In this document: positions 44,374 to 55,750 of the stretch, one piece after another | Numbering within the stretch: the stretch's first letter is position 1 | Layout: each line of letters starts with the position of its first letter | Source: VGJW01 sp035285595 | Lineage (GTDB): Bacteria; Cyanobacteriota; Sericytochromatia; S15B-MN24; VGJW01 | Direction of reading: 5' to 3' | DNA length: 64,000 nt | NCBI GenBank assembly: GCA_035285595.1 | Contig: JAYKGV010000034.1 | Location: forward strand, 1-64,000 | Position numbers and translations under genes: made by a program | Notes under the pieces: generated by a model | Database searches by the model: none | What the model was told of the DNA's origin: nothing | The model's input: only the letters and a program-made list of their open reading frames with translations

Positions 44374-45495
44374 CTACTTGTTCGGGGTCAGGTTACCGCT
44401 CAGGGGAGCCACCACCGACATGGTGGCATAGGCCAACTCGCCCCCGAGCGCGACATAGCGCAACTGTGCAACACCCCTGACAATATCTGCAGGTACTTGG
44501 GTATCCAGCCAAGTCGAACCGGCCAAGTCAGCATTGGTGATGGGGCCCGTGAGCACGCCCGTACTGCCCTGGAACTCGATGATATCCTGGTTGTAGTAGC
44601 GCAGATTGACTCCCGACACCCTGATGGGGTCCAGGGGCTGAAAGACCGTTCTGGGGGTCCCACCACCGATGTAGCGCACATCCGTGATGATAGGGACCGA
44701 ACCCGCCTTCAGGGCATAGACACGTGGATTCGCGAGCGCATCACGCAACTCGATCGACGCCAGCGGGTCGCGTTCCGTTCCCAGTGCCTCTTTCACAAGA
44801 CCCGCAACCGTCGGAAACTCCGTGGGTCCGAGATCCAGATCCGAAAGCTTTGAGCTTTCGATGGTGGGAAGACTTCCAGCGCCTCCTCCTACCTTGAGCG
44901 AGGAGACGAACGAACTCTCAGGACCCGCCGGATCCGGGGACTGATCGCGCAGTGACTTGATGACTGCCATTGCCGTCGTGTTGGAGTCGATATCCACACG
45001 ATTGGCTTCGACAGGCACGTAAGTTCCGACGAAGCCCCCCCCCTCCTGACGCTTCAGAAAGGTTCTAAGACGGGCCGAGTTGCTTCCGGCCCGATTCAGC
45101 CCTAGGCCATTCTCCGCTTGCAGGATCATGACCACATCGAGTTCCTTTGGAAGCAGCGCCAGCAACTCCTCTGAGAAACTGAAGACACCGCCTTCGTCCG
45201 CACGAGTTGCGGCATCCGTTCGGTATTGCCCCCCCGAAGTCGGGACGAGGATACTGATGCGCGCACGAAGCGCGACATCGGCCTCATCGGCCATGATCCG
45301 GCGCACGGCCGCAGGCCACACGACACGTCCGTGGAGGGCAGGCGCCTTGCGGCCGAGCTCGAATCCCGGAAGACCCAATCCCTGAACAGTCCGCTCCCCG
45401 GCGCCCACGCCCCCAGCAGGAGTCCCCTGCCACGCGCAGGCGTGGAGCCCGAGAAAGAGGCATCCTAAGCCGAGTGCGCGCCCAATGTTCCGCAT
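44374..45495 (-). CDS. lipoprotein opposing the main cluster
   Basis: 373 residues, ATG start with GGAGGA 5 nt upstream. Lipobox LHAC (Cys20). The N-terminal domain (HGRVVWP, then SARLRTFLKRQE and DSNTTAMAVI) aligns loosely with that of the 33633 lipoprotein (LRLRT...TTALTIL), so the two are probable paralogues flanking the block. The C-terminal part (ITDVRYIGGGTPRTVFQPLD) is TIG-like. Function unknown; envelope location. Confidence 0.82.
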   Translation of the reverse strand: MRNIGRALGLGCLFLGLHACAWQGTPAGGVGAGERTVQGLGLPGFELGRKAPALHGRVVWPAAVRRIMADEADVALRARISILVPTSGGQYRTDAATRADEGGVFSFSEELLALLPKELDVVMILQAENGLGLNRAGSNSARLRTFLKRQEGGGFVGTYVPVEANRVDIDSNTTAMAVIKSLRDQSPDPAGPESSFVSSLKVGGGAGSLPTIESSKLSDLDLGPTEFPTVAGLVKEALGTERDPLASIELRDALANPRVYALKAGSVPIITDVRYIGGGTPRTVFQPLDPIRVSGVNLRYYNQDIIEFQGSTGVLTGPITNADLAGSTWLDTQVPADIVRGVAQLRYVALGGELAYATMSVVAPLSGNLTPNK

Positions 45496-45569
45496 GGAAC
45501 TCCTCCGAAGGTCCGGCCAAGCTCACCGTACCCCTTGTGCGCTGCAGCTTAACGACAGGCCTGACGCAG

Positions 45570-45601
45570 AGCCCCCTTCCCGAAAGCTCGGAAAGGGGGC
45601 T
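45570..45601 (-). terminator. terminator-like hairpin after rpoB
   Basis: AGCCCCCTT pairs with AAGGGGGCT around an imperfect loop. It lies about 19 bp past the rpoB stop on the minus strand. No clear U-tract follows, but the stem is strong and isolates rpoB from the downstream lipoprotein gene. Confidence 0.6.
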
Positions 45602-45619
45602 TCGACGACACCCTCGCAG

Positions 45620-48955
<3,336 letters not shown>

Positions 48956-49071
48956 GCCTTCCACCCTTTGTCTGTTGGCTGCCGCCCCTCATCAAATCAA
49001 CAACCGGCACAACCGGATCGAAAGGAAAAGAGCGGCACGAAACACGTGATCCCACAAGATGCGGAATGCAC

Positions 49072-49101
49072 AGCGTAGCAGGATTTCCCTTGACCCGTCA
49101 A
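49072..49101 (-). promoter_or_regulatory. sigma70-like promoter for rpoB
   Basis: TTGACG (49096-49101), an 18-bp spacer, then TACGCT (49072-49077), about 115 bp before the rpoB ATG. The same TTGACG with an 18-bp spacer is seen at the rpsL promoter. It would let rpoB be transcribed alone. Confidence 0.6.
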
Positions 49102-49138
49102 GATACGCAGGAGTCCCACCTCGAGAAGAGACTGCCCC

Positions 49139-49864
49139 ATGACTCCCGACCAGCATCGATATTTTCTCGAAGACGTCGATTCGACATCTGAGGAGATTCG
49201 TCGCCGGCTCCGGGCCGGGCATCCTGAAGACGCGAGGCTTCTCGTCTGGACCACCCGCCAAACGGCGGGCCATGGCCAGCGCGGTCGCACCTGGGAGTCG
49301 CCGCCCGGCAACCTTGCCGCCTCCTGGTGGCTCCCCGCACTGCCTCGGCACGGCTGGATCACCCCGTGGGCCGGCCTCGCCGTCCTTGAAGCCTCGTCTT
49401 GCCTTGGCCTGCACCTCCGGGACATCGGCCTGAAATGGGTCAATGATCTTGTCCACGTCGCGGAGACGGGGCAGGCTCGCAAGTGGGGAGGCATTCTCGC
49501 CGAGGCTCCCACCTCGTCAGGCATCCTGCTCGGCATCGGCCTGAACCTCGTACCCGCAGCTCTCCCGGAAGCCACTTGGGTGGGGGCTTTCAGTCCGATC
49601 ACTCCTGCGCCCGAGGACTGGATCGATGCTCTGGATCGGGCCCTCGGAGCCCCCGCTTCACCTTCCGCCATCCGCAGCGCCTACGTTCGGGCCTGCCGCT
49701 CCCTCGGGCGTGAAGCCCTATGGCAGGGAGCGGATGGCACTTCGGAGCGAGGGGTGGTCAGTGGACTTTCCGAAGACGGCGGCGTGATACTTGTTACTCC
49801 GGACGGTCGGCGATTGACGTTGCGATCGGGTCGACTGAGAGGTCCGACCGGCCGTTACATGTAG
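49139..49864 (+). CDS. birA: biotin--[acetyl-CoA-carboxylase] ligase, monofunctional
   Basis: 241 residues. It adenylates biotin and transfers it to the carboxyl carrier protein. The biotinoyl-AMP loop GHGQRGRTWESPPG (about 44-57), KWVNDLV (99-105), KWGGILAE and GIGLNL are visible. The N-terminal helix-turn-helix of BirA repressors is absent, so it cannot act as a DNA-binding repressor. Divergent from rpoB. Confidence 0.92.
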   Translation: MTPDQHRYFLEDVDSTSEEIRRRLRAGHPEDARLLVWTTRQTAGHGQRGRTWESPPGNLAASWWLPALPRHGWITPWAGLAVLEASSCLGLHLRDIGLKWVNDLVHVAETGQARKWGGILAEAPTSSGILLGIGLNLVPAALPEATWVGAFSPITPAPEDWIDALDRALGAPASPSAIRSAYVRACRSLGREALWQGADGTSERGVVSGLSEDGGVILVTPDGRRLTLRSGRLRGPTGRYM

Positions 49865-49968
49865 CCAGAACCGCCCAAGGATTTGGTGACCGGCATGGCA
49901 GATGGCTCCCGCCGGGGATGCTAGCCTTCCCTTGTCTTCACCCCGCCGCGGAATGACGGAGCCCGGTC

Positions 49969-50226
49969 ATGCGCATCCACGCCATCGATATCGAGCGACT
50001 GGACGGCGACTCGTGCTGCGGAACGATGGAGTTGCTGTCAGCCGGGCACCCGCGCCAAGTGCTGTGGACCGTCACTTGGCTGCCCCACGCGGAAGTGGAA
50101 GTCGAGCTGTACCCCGAGGCGGCGGATGGCTTGGCCGATGAGATTCTTGGACACCGCACACGCGTTATTGACGCGCTTCTGGATACCGTACTGACCCGGT
50201 CCGGACGCGAGGCGCTGCCGACCTGA
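49969..50226 (+). CDS. small conserved-looking hypothetical protein
   Basis: 85 residues, ATG with GGAG 7 nt upstream, ending before a strong terminator. It is acidic (VEVELYPEAADGLADEIL) with no membrane segment or recognised motif; one Cys pair (DSCCGT) near the N-terminus. The good Shine-Dalgarno and following terminator favour a real gene. Confidence 0.6.
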   Translation: MRIHAIDIERLDGDSCCGTMELLSAGHPRQVLWTVTWLPHAEVEVELYPEAADGLADEILGHRTRVIDALLDTVLTRSGREALPT

Positions 50227-50259
50227 TTCCGACGACCGCTGGTCGGTGCAGGCTCGGCG

Positions 50260-50297
50260 ACGACACCCCCGCGTTGCGGCGGGGGTGTCGTTGTCTT
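50260..50297 (+). terminator. strong intrinsic terminator
   Basis: A perfect 13-bp stem, ACGACACCCCCGC with GCGGGGGTGTCGT, around a 6-nt loop, followed by TGTCTTGG. It lies about 35 bp after the small gene at 49969-50226. Confidence 0.75.
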
Positions 50298-50330
50298 GGG
50301 TTGGGCTTGCCACCCCCCAAAAGGCCACAC

Positions 50331-50361
50331 AGGGCGAACCTCCTCAAAAGGAAGTCGCCCC
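50331..50361 (-). terminator. terminator of the subtilase gene at 50385
   Basis: Read leftward, GGGCGACTTCC pairs with GGAGGTTCGCCC (one asymmetry) around TTTTGA; followed by TGTGTGGCCTTTTGG. It is about 25 bp past the protease stop. Confidence 0.55.
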
Positions 50362-50384
50362 GTGCGAGAAGCTCGAACCGTTAA

Positions 50385-51671
50385 CTATTCGGTAACGGCC
50401 CGACGAGCGTTGATCCGTCCGTGGCCGAACTGGACGTCAAAGCCCTTGCTGCCCAGATCATCGCTGGTCCGCTCGAGGTGCGCACGCACCATCGCGGCAT
50501 CCCACTCGGGGTGCTGGTCACGGACCAAGGCCGCCACACCGGCCGCACAAGGAGTGGCCATCGACGTGCCGCTTGCCTTGCCGTACACCTTGCCCATCTG
50601 GCTGCCCTTCATGGGAAGGGTCGAGATAATCCCCTCGCCGGGGGCTCCCACCGAGATCCACTCACCGAAGTTCGAGTAGCTGCTGCGCTTCTCGGACACG
50701 TTGGTCGAGCCCACGGCCATTACACCGGGAATACCCGCAGGGAAGCTCTTGAGCTTGCGACCATCATTGCCCATCGCGGCCATGACGAGCGAACCCTTAG
50801 CCATCGCATACTTGACGGCGTCCTCGACCACCTTGGAGTTGCTGGGGCCACCCAGGCTCATGCTGATGACCGAAGCGCCCTGATCAGCGGAGTAGATGAT
50901 CCCGTTCGCCACGCCGCCGTAGCTGCCTGACCCGTTGTCACCAAGGACCTTCACGGCCAGAATCCTCACACCGGGAGCCTGACCCACAATTCCCTCGCCG
51001 TTGTTCGAGGTCGCAGCCGCGATGCCGGCACAATGCGTGCCATGGCCGTGAACATCCATCGGATCATCGTCCATGTTGGCGAAGTCCTTGCCCTTGACCA
51101 CACGGCTGCCACGGCCCTCTCGGCTCATGAAGTCGGGGTGGTTGTAGTCGACACCGGTGTCCACAATCGCCAGAAGCGTCCGCTCGGAACCTTGGGTCAC
51201 GGCGTGCGCGGCAGCGGTCTCCACCTTGTCGAGGGTGTACTGGTCACCGGCCATCGGATCGTTGTAGCCGTTGCGTCCCATTGCACCCACACCGGGCCGC
51301 ACAGGGCTGAAATCCGACACGGTAGCCACATAGTTGGGTTCTGCATAGGCCACACCGGGATCGGTAGCCAGCGCACCCAGCACGGAAGCCACGTTGGTGC
51401 GAGCCGCATCAAAAGACATCATCGTCCAGCCCATCCGATTGAGCGTCGCGCTCTGGGCCGACATCATCCGCAAGCCAAAGGCCGAGCGGGCAGCCATCAC
51501 ACCCATCGCATTGACGCCGGGCTTGAGCTTGACAAGCACCTGACCAGGCACGGCAGCCGCGGCAAGATTGACCTGCCCCCCGAGCGCACGGGTCTGGGAC
51601 ACAGGATTGGCACCGCAACCGACAGTACCCGCAGCGACGGCCAGCGAGGCCAGCAGAGCAAACTTCTTCAT
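50385..51671 (-). CDS. subtilisin-like serine protease, lipoprotein
   Basis: 428 residues. The ATG at 51671 has AGGAG about 10 nt upstream. A signal peptide ends in lipobox GTVGC (Cys19). An I9-type propeptide (about 40-115, VPGQVLVKLKPGV to YAEPNYVA) precedes the S8 catalytic domain: Asp171 (VDTGVDYNHP), His210 (HGHGTHCAG), oxyanion Asn302 (AAMGNDG) and Ser370 (SGTSMATP). All catalytic residues are present. Anchored protease of the cell surface or periplasm; substrates unknown. Confidence 0.95.
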   Translation of the reverse strand: MKKFALLASLAVAAGTVGCGANPVSQTRALGGQVNLAAAAVPGQVLVKLKPGVNAMGVMAARSAFGLRMMSAQSATLNRMGWTMMSFDAARTNVASVLGALATDPGVAYAEPNYVATVSDFSPVRPGVGAMGRNGYNDPMAGDQYTLDKVETAAAHAVTQGSERTLLAIVDTGVDYNHPDFMSREGRGSRVVKGKDFANMDDDPMDVHGHGTHCAGIAAATSNNGEGIVGQAPGVRILAVKVLGDNGSGSYGGVANGIIYSADQGASVISMSLGGPSNSKVVEDAVKYAMAKGSLVMAAMGNDGRKLKSFPAGIPGVMAVGSTNVSEKRSSYSNFGEWISVGAPGEGIISTLPMKGSQMGKVYGKASGTSMATPCAAGVAALVRDQHPEWDAAMVRAHLERTSDDLGSKGFDVQFGHGRINARRAVTE

Positions 51672-51949
51672 AAAGGGAAACTCCTGTAGAGGGTTCAAAG
51701 CCTGAATAAGGGCAGGGAGGGAACGAGCTATCGCGAAGGCGGTCTGCCTGGGAATGACGTTGCCTGGAAACCGGGACCTATATGAAGAAGGCCGTCGCTT
51801 TAGCGGGAAGCAACCGCGACTTAACCTCAAGCTAACTTAACAGGTCCTTTACCTGAGCTCAAGCCCTTTGGCTCATCTTTAATAAAATTTTAACAATATC
51901 ACTCAGGCACAGGCCTATGATTGGCCTGCCACAGGACCTCCGGCCCATT
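51672..51949. promoter_or_regulatory. AT-rich upstream region of the subtilase gene
   Basis: About 280 bp with no gene. It contains an AT-rich tract (51890s) and CTTAACCT (about 51820) with a weaker second copy 11 bp on (GCTAACTT), vaguely like the Pho box of cyanobacteria. On the minus strand TTGAGC with a 16-bp spacer and TTAAGT is a weak promoter. A hairpin CCGGCC/GGGCCGG straddles the stop of the following small gene. All are low confidence. Confidence 0.35.
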
Positions 51950-52252
51950 TCAGGCCGGTGGCAGCCGCAAGGACTTTCCACACTTGTAACAGGTAAAGGT
52001 CACGGCATCGGCCAGCACGTCGTTGCGGGTCCCGCACCCGGGGCATCCCACGCTGCGCTGGGCGGCCGACCTGCCCTGGATAATCTCCCGGACGCCCAGC
52101 GCGAGCAGGAACACACCGAACAGCCACATGCCGGAGGCCGCCGAAGGCTGGAAGAGATACAACACCCCGCCAAGCAGGAACAAAGTCACGGCACCGGCCA
52201 CCCGGCCAAGGCCACGGCTCACCAGATCGAAACGGGTACGGGGAGATTCCAT
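51950..52252 (-). CDS. small membrane protein with C-terminal zinc ribbon
   Basis: 100 residues starting MESPRTRFDLVSRG. Two hydrophobic segments (about 15-35 and 40-60) are followed by a four-Cys zinc-ribbon (CPGCG and CYKCG) at the C-terminus, facing the cytoplasm or outside. Function unknown. A longer frame to 52360 would overlap the divergent gene. A hairpin overlapping its stop could terminate transcription. Confidence 0.7.
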   Translation of the reverse strand: MESPRTRFDLVSRGLGRVAGAVTLFLLGGVLYLFQPSAASGMWLFGVFLLALGVREIIQGRSAAQRSVGCPGCGTRNDVLADAVTFTCYKCGKSLRLPPA

Positions 52253-52404
52253 GCCTTGACCTATGCCCGACAAGCCCTTCCCCTGCACGTGATCAAGGAC
52301 CTTGACGCCCGAGGCGTTCTCCCGGCGTGATGGAACACGACCCTCCCCTTGCGTCGTCAACGGGATGGTCTGCGGACGGACTGCAAACCCTCAGGAACCT
52401 CCCG

Positions 52405-53013
52405 ATGCTCGAGCTGATCGATACCCTGCGCGCCGGCGGCATGATGATGCTGCCGATTCTCCTGGCCTCGGTGGTCAGCCTGGCCATCATCTTCGAGGTC
52501 GGTTGGTTGCTCGCTCGCAGCGAGCGCCAGTTGAACGACTGGGAAGGAGGCGACCGCACCCTTCCGAAAGCCCGCGACGCCAACCTCTTCGGGAAGGCGA
52601 TCCTCTGGGCCGTCGCCCATCCCGAAGCGGGCCTCGATGGCCGGGAACGTCATGCCGCCGGCTTGCTCTCCGGCGTCGAACGCCGGGTAGCCTGGCTGAA
52701 TGTGATCGCCGCCATATCGCCGCTCTTCGGCCTATTGGGGACCGTGTCCGGCATGATCCACAATTTCGCGACCGTGGCTGCGGTCCGTCCCACCGACCCT
52801 CTCAACCAACTCTCACGCGGTATTTCAGAGGCGCTCGTCGCCACCGCCGGTGGCCTTGTGGTTGCCATCCTTGCCGCGCTTGCGCACCACGCCCTGCAGA
52901 ACCGTCTTGACGCCTTCGGCGATGCGCTGGGCAGCGTGCTGCAGTCTCCCCCGCCTCCGAGACCGGCGCGGCCAATTCCGGCGCCCAAGGCCGAGGTGGC
53001 CGAGCGTGGCTGA
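52405..53013 (+). CDS. MotA/TolQ/ExbB proton-channel family protein
   Basis: 202 residues. The start at MLELIDTLRAGG has AGGA 8 nt upstream. Three transmembrane segments, with SPLFGLLGTVSGMIHNF in the second and SRGISEALVATAGGLVVAI in the third, the family hallmark. It pairs with the ExbD-like protein encoded downstream with an 8-bp overlap, forming a proton-driven motor. Confidence 0.92.
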   Translation: MLELIDTLRAGGMMMLPILLASVVSLAIIFEVGWLLARSERQLNDWEGGDRTLPKARDANLFGKAILWAVAHPEAGLDGRERHAAGLLSGVERRVAWLNVIAAISPLFGLLGTVSGMIHNFATVAAVRPTDPLNQLSRGISEALVATAGGLVVAILAALAHHALQNRLDAFGDALGSVLQSPPPPRPARPIPAPKAEVAERG

Positions 53014-53446
53014 TCCCCGCCGGCCACGCCGACGGGGTCGGCGCGAGACTCGCTTCGAGGTCGTGCCGATGATTGACGTCTTCATGATCGTGACCCTGTT
53101 CCTGATGGTGATGGCTTTCCTCCCGCAGATCTCAGAGGCCCTCAAGGCCGAACTGCCCAGTAGCCAGGCCGCCGAAAAATCCCCCCCCGCCACCGTCGTC
53201 CAAGTGCTCGAGGACGGGTCACTCCAGCTCGAAGGCACCCCCGTGGGCCCGGAAGCCTTCGAATCCCGGATTCGGCGCCTCCGGCAGGAGAAGGAAGACC
53301 TCGCGGTGGTGGTGGCCGCAGACCGGCGATTGGCCTTCGACAAGGTCGTGGCCGTCATTGACCGTCTGAAAGCCAGTGGCGTGCAGCGCGTGGGTCTTGC
53401 GACCTCGCGCCCGTCAGCGCCTGCAGCCGAATCAGGCGCGCCCTGA
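53006..53446 (+). CDS. ExbD/TolR family protein
   Basis: 146 residues from a GTG at 53006. A positively charged N-terminus leads into one transmembrane segment, FEVVPMIDVFMIVTLFLMVM, whose Asp is the conserved proton-carrying residue. The periplasmic C-terminal domain is typical. No TonB or TolA partner is encoded nearby. Confidence 0.92.
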   Translation: MADPRRPRRRGRRETRFEVVPMIDVFMIVTLFLMVMAFLPQISEALKAELPSSQAAEKSPPATVVQVLEDGSLQLEGTPVGPEAFESRIRRLRQEKEDLAVVVAADRRLAFDKVVAVIDRLKASGVQRVGLATSRPSAPAAESGAP

Positions 53447-53453
53447 TCTGACG

Positions 53454-54464
53454 CTAGGCGAGGCGACCTGCGCCTGACAGACGGCCGACCCTGCGGCCCG
53501 CATGATTACGCAAATCGGGAGTCGCCTGGCTTTCCAGTCGCGTGTACTCTTCCGGCGTCACGAGGCCGAAACGCAGCAGAAAAGCCAGCAACGCCGGTCC
53601 CACGGCCCGAGACGTCCCATCCGCAATCTTCAAGGCCCACGCGCGGCCCGTCACCCGACACACCCCTGTCGTGACGCCCTCGGCTCCTCCCTTCGAGACC
53701 AGGCGCCCTCCGGTCGCCTCCATAAGAACGGAGTCCCTACGCCCCGTTCCGGCAACCAGCAAGGGATGGCGTACCATCGCATCCAAGAGACGCTGGCCGT
53801 CGGCATCACGACGTAAGGCGGAAAAGCCTCGAGCCAGCGCCTCGAGTGGCAAGTGCCATGACGGTGCACTGCACCCGTCAGGCTCGGACTGAGGCACGGT
53901 TCCTCCAAGCTCGGCAATGACCCCTGCGATTTCACGCTGCAAGGGGTGCTCCGGATCGAGATAGTCTTCCAGCGACCACCCCCGGTGCCGGCACGCCGCC
54001 AACATGCCGGAATGCTTGCCTGAACAGTTGTTGGCCACGAGGCTCGGCTCTGAACGCGGTGACGAAAATGGGGCGTGCATGCCACAACGCAACTGTCCTT
54101 CCTCGAGCCCGGCACGCCCCAGGAGCTCGCGAACCCCCGCCTGATGCATATCCTCACCGGCGTGCGAGGCGCACGTAAGGGCGAGGTGCCGCTCCTCCAG
54201 ACCATAGGCAGCCGCCACACCGCTGCGCAGCAGCGGCAAGGCCTGGAAAGGCTTGGCTGCCGAGCGGGCGAAGACATGAGGGGCGGCTGGCGTCATCTCT
54301 TCCACCCGCCCCCCCGAATCCACGAGAACGAACCAACCATGGTGAAGGCTTTCGACATGCGGTCCGCGCCACACCGCCACCAAAGGCTCGGGTACGGCCA
54401 CCAAAGTCTCGATCCGTCGGCTCTGTTGCACGTCAGGCATGGTCTGAATCCTCCGGAAGGACAT
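53454..54464 (-). CDS. asparaginase of the Asparaginase_II (PF06089) family
   Basis: 336 residues. Family motifs: ARSAAKPFQALPL, CASHAGEDMHQ, NNCSGKHSGML and PDGCSAPSW, with SKGGAEGVT near the C-terminus. It hydrolyses asparagine or a related amide; it is unrelated to the classical E. coli AnsA fold. The ATG at 54464 overlaps the upstream protease stop (TGATG); an internal ATG at 54440 is an alternative. Confidence 0.92.
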   Translation of the reverse strand: MSFRRIQTMPDVQQSRRIETLVAVPEPLVAVWRGPHVESLHHGWFVLVDSGGRVEEMTPAAPHVFARSAAKPFQALPLLRSGVAAAYGLEERHLALTCASHAGEDMHQAGVRELLGRAGLEEGQLRCGMHAPFSSPRSEPSLVANNCSGKHSGMLAACRHRGWSLEDYLDPEHPLQREIAGVIAELGGTVPQSEPDGCSAPSWHLPLEALARGFSALRRDADGQRLLDAMVRHPLLVAGTGRRDSVLMEATGGRLVSKGGAEGVTTGVCRVTGRAWALKIADGTSRAVGPALLAFLLRFGLVTPEEYTRLESQATPDLRNHAGRRVGRLSGAGRLA

Positions 54465-55750
54465 CAAGGAACGGCTCGAGCCGGCTGGACGAGCCCGGCG
54501 CCATAGAGATCATCGAGGCCAGGGGCCCCGAGGTCACGGGCCGTTTCCTGAAGCCTTGCCCGAACCTGATTCACGGGTACCCCGCTGCCCAGCATCAAGG
54601 CGGCGATGCCAGCGACCAAGGGACTCGCCATCGAGGTGCCGCTCGCATAAGCATAACCTCTGGACACCGAACCCGCACCGGGAAAGAGCGAAAGGGGCAC
54701 GGTCGACAGGATGTCCACCCCCGGGGCCGAGATGGCATTGAACGGATTGTGATTCGAGAAGGCAGCTCGAACCATGACGGGCTGGCCCTGCCCATCGGTG
54801 CCGGAAAGGCCCACGGCAGCCACCGAGATGACGCCCGTGAGCGCGGCGGGATACTCGATGGGATTGCCGGACAAGGCCTCGTTTCCAGCTGCCGCGACCA
54901 CGACCATGCCACGGGAGACGGCCCGTGCCATCTCGTCTGCCTCGATCCTGCTCGCCTGCGGAGATCCGAGACTCAGGTTCACCACCGTCGCCCCCCGTGA
55001 ACGGGCAAGATCCAACCCCTGGATGAGGGCAGCCGTCGTACCACCTTCGACACCAAGGACCCGGATGGGCAACACCTTGGCCTTGGGGGCTACGCCGACC
55101 ACGCCCCGACCATCCAGTGCCGCTCCCACGATTCCGGCCACGTGGGTCCCGTGGCCAAAGTCATCATTGGGCGGCTGGCCTGTCTCCACCAGGTTGACCC
55201 CCTCGACCAGGTTACCGGCCAGATCCGGATGACTTGCATCCACTCCCGTATCGAGGACTGCCACCGTGACGCCCTCGCCTTGGCTCCGGGCCCAGACACC
55301 CTCGAGCCCCAAGGCGGCTACTGCCCATTGTCCGGGCAATCCCGAGCTACCGGGGGTCAAGGGGTCGGCCGCCTGGATACCCAGGCGTGCGTGGGGCAAG
55401 TCCCGCAAGGACCGTGCACGCCATGCACGCCACCATGCCGGCTGGAGAAGCCGATCAACCTCAATGTGCTCCACGCCGGGTCGTCGGCCCCACCGAGCGG
55501 TCGCTTCCTGGGCCGCCAGGGCCTCTGGCACCTGCAGCAGGGCCACGCGATCCGACAGCCGGCGGAACGTGACTCCCTCGCCCCAGTCTCCTTCCTGCCC
55601 CCCCGCCGGCAAGGCTCCGTCCCGGAAGGCAACCAGGAATCGCTCGGACCGCAGTCCCCCCTGCAGTTGAGACGGCCACCAGCCAGTCATCCCCCCTTGG
55701 CACGCCGCCACCAAGGGTACCCATATCCACTTGCAGGGCTTCCCGATCAT
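54464..55750 (-). CDS. second subtilisin-like serine protease, lipoprotein
   Basis: 428 residues. ATGA overlap with the upstream gene. Lipobox VAAC (Cys17). The catalytic domain shows Asp167 (VLDTGVDASHP), His200 (FGHGTHVAG), Asn290 (AAAGNEAL) and Ser373 (SGTSMASP), all conserved. The N-terminal 120 residues form a divergent pro-region. Probably surface-anchored. Same length but only catalytic-core similarity to the 50385 protease. Confidence 0.93.
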   Translation of the reverse strand: MIGKPCKWIWVPLVAACQGGMTGWWPSQLQGGLRSERFLVAFRDGALPAGGQEGDWGEGVTFRRLSDRVALLQVPEALAAQEATARWGRRPGVEHIEVDRLLQPAWWRAWRARSLRDLPHARLGIQAADPLTPGSSGLPGQWAVAALGLEGVWARSQGEGVTVAVLDTGVDASHPDLAGNLVEGVNLVETGQPPNDDFGHGTHVAGIVGAALDGRGVVGVAPKAKVLPIRVLGVEGGTTAALIQGLDLARSRGATVVNLSLGSPQASRIEADEMARAVSRGMVVVAAAGNEALSGNPIEYPAALTGVISVAAVGLSGTDGQGQPVMVRAAFSNHNPFNAISAPGVDILSTVPLSLFPGAGSVSRGYAYASGTSMASPLVAGIAALMLGSGVPVNQVRARLQETARDLGAPGLDDLYGAGLVQPARAVP

